Positions 59,568 to 64,000 of a stretch of DNA of 64,000 nt are shown here, in pieces. This DNA is from an uncultured Bariatricus sp. (GTDB taxonomy: Bacteria; Bacillota; Clostridia; Lachnospirales; Lachnospiraceae), in the NCBI GenBank assembly GCA_934320645.1, contig CAKRFP010000009.1, positions 1 through 64,000 on the forward strand, read 5' to 3'. The translations under genes and the position numbers were made by a program. Numbering within the stretch: position 1 is the first letter of the stretch; every line of letters begins with the position of its first letter. The notes below the pieces were generated by a model. The model saw nothing but the letters and a program-made list of their open reading frames with translations, was not told the DNA's origin and did no database searches.

Positions 59568-60251
59568 ATGACAAAGGCACAGATCAGAAAAAATGCTTTT
59601 CTGAAATCCATTCCGATCATGTGCAGCTACATTTTCGTAAGCATGGCATATGGGATTATGATGGAAAATGCCGGATTTGGCTGGTACTATTCACTGTTTG
59701 TCAGTCTTACCGTATATACCGGGGCATTCCAGTTTGTCCTGATCACATTTTTATCCAGTGGAGCCTCGATCGTAACGATCGCACTGACAGCGTTTCTGAT
59801 GAACAGCAGACAGACTTTTTACAGCCTTACTTTTCTGAAGGATTTTCAGAAGATGGGCAGGCGTAAGCTCTATATGATCCACACGATGACGGATGAGACC
59901 TATGCGGTAAACTGTACGCTCGACCTCCCGGAAAAAGAGAAGGAGGATACGATGTTCCTGGTTGCATTTTTCAGCCGGTGTTACTGGATGGCAGGGGCAG
60001 TTCTCGGAGGAGTCTTAGGGCAGCTGCTTCCGTTTGATATGGAAGGAATCGATTTTTGTATGACGGCACTGTTTGTGATCATTTTTATCGATCAGTGGGA
60101 AAAGACCAGAAAACACATTCCGGCAATGACCGGACTTGGGATCGGGATTTTGTGCCTGGTGATCTTCGGGCAGAAAAGCTTTATGCTTTCGGCACTTCTT
60201 ATCACATCCGGAATCCTGGTCATTACGGAAAAAGGAGGAAAAAGTGTATGA
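59568..60251 (+). CDS. azlC: AzlC-family branched-chain amino acid exporter subunit
   Basis: 227 residues, about six membrane helices; N-terminal IPIMCSYIFVSMAYG and the helix with FLMNSRQTFYSLTF are typical of AzlC. With AzlD it exports branched-chain (or analogous) amino acids. AAGGAG precedes the ATG; the stop overlaps azlD by 4 bp (ATGA). Confidence 0.92.
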   Translation: MTKAQIRKNAFLKSIPIMCSYIFVSMAYGIMMENAGFGWYYSLFVSLTVYTGAFQFVLITFLSSGASIVTIALTAFLMNSRQTFYSLTFLKDFQKMGRRKLYMIHTMTDETYAVNCTLDLPEKEKEDTMFLVAFFSRCYWMAGAVLGGVLGQLLPFDMEGIDFCMTALFVIIFIDQWEKTRKHIPAMTGLGIGILCLVIFGQKSFMLSALLITSGILVITEKGGKSV

Positions 60252-60571
60252 CGACGGGCGGAATTTTACTGGCAGTTCTGGTATCGGCAGTTTGCACGTT
60301 CGCGCTTCGGGCATTGCCGTTTCTGGCATTTAACGGAGAGCGACGGATGCCGCTGTGGCTGGATAGGCTGGGGCAGGTACTTCCGGCGGCGATCATGGCA
60401 GTTCTGATCGTTTACTGTCTGAAAGATGTGGGAAGTGATCTGAGAGGAATCGCATTTCCAAAAGGAATTGCGGTGGCTGCCGTTGCAGTTACCTACAAAT
60501 GGAAACATAACACACTCATAAGTATTGCAGCGGGAACGATCCTGCATATGGTGCTGTTAAGGGTATTGTAA
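60248..60571 (+). CDS. azlD: AzlD-family branched-chain amino acid exporter subunit
   Basis: 107 residues, four helices, with TFALRALPFLAF near residue 17 typical of AzlD. Start at 60248 overlaps the azlC stop; GGAGG lies 9 bp before it. Upstream in-frame codons are inside azlC. It forms the small partner of AzlC. Confidence 0.9.
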   Translation: MTTGGILLAVLVSAVCTFALRALPFLAFNGERRMPLWLDRLGQVLPAAIMAVLIVYCLKDVGSDLRGIAFPKGIAVAAVAVTYKWKHNTLISIAAGTILHMVLLRVL

Positions 60572-60645
60572 GAGTTGCAACAGTCAGGAGTGTTAAAAAT
60601 GTTGTGGGATAAGCGAAAATCCGGTATTTTCGGATGGATCTCCCT

Positions 60646-60674
60646 TTGACCAGATGCACAGATTATGCTATGAT
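60646..60674 (+). promoter_or_regulatory. Promoter of the rhodanese-TtcA gene
   Basis: TTGACC (60646-60651), 17-bp spacer, TATGAT (60669-60674), about 100 bp before the start codon. Confidence 0.55.
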
Positions 60675-60783
60675 ATGTACCGATACACACGTATTTTTTA
60701 TTTGACAACAATCCAGATGGAACTTTCTGTTCAATAAAGAGGATTATGTGTCAGGGTACATTCTTTTTACAAGGAGAAAATCA

Positions 60784-61917
60784 ATGAGTATAGATATTAC
60801 GATCGAGGAAATGGAAGCACTTCCTGCAGAGTCCTACGAGCTTTTTGATATCCGTGGCGAGATCGAGCGCGCCCATGGAATCCTGCCGAATTCGACGGCA
60901 AGCTCAGCAGATGTACTGATGGAGAATCCACCGGAAGATAAGGAAAAGAAGATTATTATCTGCTGCAGCAGAGGACAGATCAGCAGGGATATCGCAGAAG
61001 AACTGCAGGATCAGGGATATGAAGCATACAGCCTGAAGGGCGGTTATGTTGGATGGCTGATGGCAGATATGAAGAAAAAGGAAGCAGATGATGTATGTGA
61101 ACATGTGGAACTTAGTATCCGCAAGAAGTTCAAAAAGAAGATCTGGTCCAAATTTACAAAAGCTGTCAGAGAATATGAATTGGTCAAAGAAGGTGACCGG
61201 ATCGCAGTATGTATTTCCGGTGGAAAAGATTCAATGCTGATGGCAAAGCTTTTCCAGGAATTAAAGCGTCACAACAAGTTTAACTTTGAAGTAAAGTTCC
61301 TGGTGATGGATCCGGGATACAGTCCGGAGAACCGGAAGGTTATTGAAGAAAACGCAAGAAAGATGAAGATTCCGATCCAGATCTTTGAATCCAATATTTT
61401 CGAATCGGTATTTGAAATCGAAAAATCACCGTGTTATATCTGTGCAAGGATGAGACGTGGATATCTTTATAATTTTGCACAGCAGATGGGCTGTAACAAA
61501 ATCGCACTGGGACATCATTATGACGATGTGATCGAGACGATCCTGATGGGAATGCTCTACAGTGCGCAGGTGCAGACTATGATGCCGAAGCTTCACAGTA
61601 CAAATTTTGAAGGGATGGAACTGATCCGCCCGATGTATCTGATCCGTGAGGATGACATTAAGGCATGGAGAGATTACAATGATCTGCATTTTATCCAGTG
61701 TGCATGTAAGTTTACCGATACCTGCACAACCTGCAACAATGAAGAAAATCAGTCAAAGCGTATGGAAATCAAAAAGCTGATCGCAGAGCTTAAGAAGACG
61801 AACCCGTTTGTGGAGGGCAATATTTTCAAGAGTGTGGAAAATGTCAATCTGGATACCGTTGTTGGATATAAGGCAAAAGGGGTAAGACATAATTTCCTGG
61901 ATACTTATGATGATTAA
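60784..61917 (+). CDS. Rhodanese domain fused to a TtcA-type tRNA sulfur-transfer ATPase
   Basis: 377 residues. The N-terminal ~100 residues form a rhodanese domain with active-site loop C61-SRGQIS; the rest is a PP-loop ATPase of the TtcA/TtuA group with SGGKDS at 145-150, the CxxC pair in SPCYICARMRRG, and a second Cys group (CACKFTDTCTTC). Such ATPases adenylate a tRNA base and insert sulfur; the rhodanese part would carry the persulfide sulfur. AAGGAG lies before ATG 60784. Single gene. It is the sulfur-using end of the sulfur-rich region, though separately transcribed. Confidence 0.85.
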   Translation: MSIDITIEEMEALPAESYELFDIRGEIERAHGILPNSTASSADVLMENPPEDKEKKIIICCSRGQISRDIAEELQDQGYEAYSLKGGYVGWLMADMKKKEADDVCEHVELSIRKKFKKKIWSKFTKAVREYELVKEGDRIAVCISGGKDSMLMAKLFQELKRHNKFNFEVKFLVMDPGYSPENRKVIEENARKMKIPIQIFESNIFESVFEIEKSPCYICARMRRGYLYNFAQQMGCNKIALGHHYDDVIETILMGMLYSAQVQTMMPKLHSTNFEGMELIRPMYLIREDDIKAWRDYNDLHFIQCACKFTDTCTTCNNEENQSKRMEIKKLIAELKKTNPFVEGNIFKSVENVNLDTVVGYKAKGVRHNFLDTYDD

Positions 61918-61963
61918 AAAGAAGCGGATATGCGGCTGCATATCTGAACGATAGAAAGACAAT

Positions 61964-62010
61964 AAAATTCCCGCCGGACAGGTAAATGGATCTGTCTGGC
62001 GGGAATTTTA
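61964..62010. terminator. Bidirectional terminator between the TtcA-like and GGDEF genes
   Basis: Near-perfect 18-bp stem AAAATTCCCGCC.GACAG / CTGTC.GGCGGGAATTTT with a 10-base loop; usable from both converging genes. Confidence 0.88.
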
Positions 62011-62061
62011 AAATTAAGCAGCGGATATATCCGGATCAGGGTTAAAAATCCATGATGCGAA

Positions 62062-63546
62062 CTAAGATAAAATAACTTCTGGCTTTTTGCATATATCGTG
62101 GTAAATAACAAACTGGCCTCGTCCATTCTGTTTGGCTGTGTAGAGGGCCTGGTCAGCAAGACGGTATAGCTGGCTGAAGGATTCGGCATCTATTGGAGCG
62201 ACTGCACAGCCGATGCTGCAGGACAGCTTCTGACCATTTAATTCAGGAATATTTACATTTTCGAGATTCGCATAGAGCTTTTTCAAATGTAGTTGAATAC
62301 TGTAATCCAGACGTACATTTTTCATAAGGATCATGAATTCATCACCGCCGACACGACCGATGATGTCAGTTGTACGGAACTGTTCTTTTAGAAAACCAGC
62401 AAATATTTTCAATACTTGATCGCCGGTGACATGTCCAAAAGTATCATTGATCTGTTTGAAATAATCCATATCGATCATCATTAAAGCCTGGAAATCTTCA
62501 AAATCTTTCTCATGCAGCCATTCAGAAATCATGTGTTCCGTATAAATTTTGTTCAGAAGACCGGTAAGTGCATCTGTGTGTGCCTGATGAAGAAGCGAGG
62601 TCTGGTTTTTTTGGTTGATCTTCCAGAGTGCGAGAATCAGAATCAGTACAATACAGATGAAGAATGCAAACAGGACAAGCTCATAATGATTGATAAATGC
62701 AAAGGACTGACGTGCTTCAGCAGCCGGAACAATATAGCAGAGCATCCAGTCGTTGTATTTAAGTGGCTGATAGGAAATATAACGTGCGTGTGATACATCT
62801 GTGGCAATCTTGCGGCAGTTTGAGCGGCCAAGCTTAAAGTCTTCCTGAAGGGTAGCACCATCTTCTGAGGTCTGGAATACCCAGCCTGAGGAAGAAGTGA
62901 AAAAGTTCTCCTGAATCTTACCATGTGCAGCTTCAATAGAAACAATGTTGCCGTCTGAGTCTGTGATAAAGGAATAACCGGAACCTGAATACAGATCCTC
63001 AAAGAGTATGGAAGTCAGCGCAGTAACATCGATGGAACCTCCAAGTACACCGATGATATTTTGATTTTTATCATAAATAGGAACGGTAAGTACAACAAGA
63101 GTTTCGCTGTCTACACTGCTTGACAGAGGTGAACTGAGAACTCGTCCACCATTTAGTGTTTTCTGGAAATAGTCCCGTGAGCTTACATCCGTTTTTTTAC
63201 CATCACTGGAGCGCCCGATGCCATCAGTGTCAAATAGCATAAGCCGGTGATAGGAACTGGAAGAAGCCAGATCGGAAAGAAGCTGCAGATTGTCTGAGCT
63301 GAACAAATCTGAGGTTGTTCCAAAGTAGGTAGCAGGACTTTCCAGAAATTCGTATTCTTTGTCCAAAACCAGCTCCAGGTGGTCTTTTTGCTGTAGTGTA
63401 TTCTTTTGAATAACGTTCTGTACACTTTCATCAACGCTTTGATGGACAAACCAGAAAAAAATCAGAAGTGTGAACGTCATTACAATCAGGAACGAAATGA
63501 CAGCTGTTCCGTATTGTGTCAGTTCTTGACGTGATATTTTTTTCAT
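62062..63546 (-). CDS. Membrane-bound diguanylate cyclase with dCache sensor
   Basis: 494 residues. N-terminal membrane helix (about 14-36), an extracellular double-Cache ligand-binding domain (about 40-275, with SSRDYFQKTL and GVLGGSIDVTAL), a second helix (about 285-308), and a C-terminal GGDEF domain with intact GRVGGDEF. It should make cyclic di-GMP in response to an outside small molecule. The I-site RxxD is not evident. A promoter lies at 63599-63627. No EAL or HD-GYP gene is nearby in this window. Confidence 0.92.
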   Translation of the reverse strand: MKKISRQELTQYGTAVISFLIVMTFTLLIFFWFVHQSVDESVQNVIQKNTLQQKDHLELVLDKEYEFLESPATYFGTTSDLFSSDNLQLLSDLASSSSYHRLMLFDTDGIGRSSDGKKTDVSSRDYFQKTLNGGRVLSSPLSSSVDSETLVVLTVPIYDKNQNIIGVLGGSIDVTALTSILFEDLYSGSGYSFITDSDGNIVSIEAAHGKIQENFFTSSSGWVFQTSEDGATLQEDFKLGRSNCRKIATDVSHARYISYQPLKYNDWMLCYIVPAAEARQSFAFINHYELVLFAFFICIVLILILALWKINQKNQTSLLHQAHTDALTGLLNKIYTEHMISEWLHEKDFEDFQALMMIDMDYFKQINDTFGHVTGDQVLKIFAGFLKEQFRTTDIIGRVGGDEFMILMKNVRLDYSIQLHLKKLYANLENVNIPELNGQKLSCSIGCAVAPIDAESFSQLYRLADQALYTAKQNGRGQFVIYHDICKKPEVILS

Positions 63547-63598
63547 GCAAGATCCCCCTCTTTTTGTACGTCAATAAATAAGTAATTGTATTTTTTAA

Positions 63599-63627
63599 AT
63601 TATACCATGAATGATCTGAGCTGTCAT
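63599..63627 (-). promoter_or_regulatory. Promoter of the GGDEF gene
   Basis: Minus strand ATGACA (63622-63627), 17-bp spacer, TATAAT (63599-63604), with TGG before the -10. Confidence 0.65.
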
Positions 63628-63682
63628 CGGTTTTGCATACTAAATAAGCAAAAAAACATACATAATAAACAAAAATAAAAAC

Positions 63683-63742
63683 AAAAAGAGAGAGAATAAC
63701 GTGAAATATTAACAAAGTCATTACGTTATTCTCTCTTTTTTT
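63683..63742. terminator. Terminator after pepV
   Basis: AAAAAGAGAGAGAATAACGT / ACGTTATTCTCTCTTTTTTT: a long stem with A/T tracts on both sides, between pepV and the GGDEF gene. Confidence 0.9.
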
Positions 63743-63752
63743 GTAATATTAT

Positions 63753-64000
63753 TTATTTTGCAAGTCTGTAAATTGCATCCAGATAAATCTTCATCCAGAG
63801 ATCCAGCTTTTCCAGATCCAGATATTCATTGGTCTGATGCATCAGATCTGGCTGATCCGGAAGAAGTGCACCGAAGGCAACACAGTTATCCAGTGCTCTT
63901 GCATAAGAGCATGCGCCGTCAACCAGAGGTTTGGCAGAAGCATCACCGGTCACTGAGCGGTAGGAGTCCATCAGTGTCTGCACCAGGAAGGAATCTTCCG
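63753..64000 (-). CDS. pepV: Dipeptidase PepV, C-terminal part (5' end outside window)
   Basis: The frame runs from the right edge to the stop at 63753-63755 and encodes the last ~81 residues. The segment SYARALDNCVAFGALLPDQP followed by DLMHQTNEYL matches the C terminus of PepV/Sapep M20 dipeptidases, including the last metal His region. These zinc enzymes hydrolyse dipeptides in the cytoplasm. Apparent GTG/ATG codons within the segment are internal. Confidence 0.9.
   Translation of the reverse strand, partial: EDSFLVQTLMDSYRSVTGDASAKPLVDGACSYARALDNCVAFGALLPDQPDLMHQTNEYLDLEKLDLWMKIYLDAIYRLAK

Overview
The window is low-to-moderate GC chromosomal DNA from an anaerobic Firmicute, most likely a gut Lachnospiraceae (Dorea / Mediterraneibacter / Blautia-like). 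This rests on strong AGGAGG ribosome sites, TTGACA/TATAAT promoters, glycan-degrading operons, lipoproteins with MSGC-type lipoboxes, spore-coat and C_GCAxxG_C_C proteins, an IscR-like Rrf2 regulator and riboswitches typical of Clostridia. No plasmid, phage or integrase genes are present and no CRISPR array was seen. The family assignment is by gene content and protein style, not by a marker gene.

Layout. 1-8.1 kb: alpha-glucan operon (3' part of a MalG-type permease, pullulanase, GH133 debranching enzyme, neopullulanase, oligo-1,6-glucosidase). 8.1-9.0 kb: a GC-rich patch with remnants of mobile-element genes and a sortase-type surface-protein tail fused into one frame. 9.0-13.2 kb: PAP2 phosphatase, a new 33-residue small gene, an AraC regulator, polyphosphate kinase and tRNA-Ala. 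13.3-13.6 kb: a compact type I toxin-antitoxin locus. 13.75-22.1 kb: two GH3 beta-glycosidases around an AgrC/AgrA-like two-component pair, the second GH3 being domain-permuted and membrane-tethered, followed by a GtrA-like protein. 22.1-29.2 kb: a long palindrome, a flavoprotein, a CmpB-like membrane protein, a Na/Ca exchanger, a MalY-type aminotransferase with an NhaC-type antiporter, and a MATE exporter.

29.2-32.8 kb: a GH172 gene with the tail of a sugar permease sits between 56-bp direct repeats. The second repeat is the promoter of a cobalamin riboswitch that controls a lipoprotein CbiK chelatase and a second lipoprotein. 33-37.7 kb: zinc-ribbon protein, LysR regulator, C_GCAxxG_C_C protein, TDT transporter, and a tandem glycine riboswitch before a saccharopine-dehydrogenase-like gene. 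38-43.7 kb is a decay zone with truncated or frameshifted genes (metal-binding lipoprotein, ornithine cyclodeaminase, nitroreductase, P-type metal ATPase) among intact genes. 43.8-48.2 kb: ArAE exporter, CsoR repressor, MYG1-like hydrolase, CE2-like esterase, free methionine-R-sulfoxide reductase.

48.2-59.5 kb looks like one sulfur-acquisition cluster. An Rrf2 regulator diverges from two glutathionyl-hydroquinone-reductase-like proteins, a cystine-type ABC transporter, a GNAT, a third such reductase, a second GNAT, a cystathionine gamma-synthase/lyase, a tripeptidase-like M20 peptidase and an O-acetylhomoserine sulfhydrylase. A 19-bp palindromic operator occurs twice before the first reductase and once over the -35 box of the sulfhydrylase gene. 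The proposed logic is uptake and cleavage of organosulfur (possibly glutathione-conjugate) compounds under cysteine or Fe-S control; this is inference. The window ends with AzlCD, a rhodanese-TtcA fusion, a dCache-GGDEF diguanylate cyclase and the 3' end of pepV.
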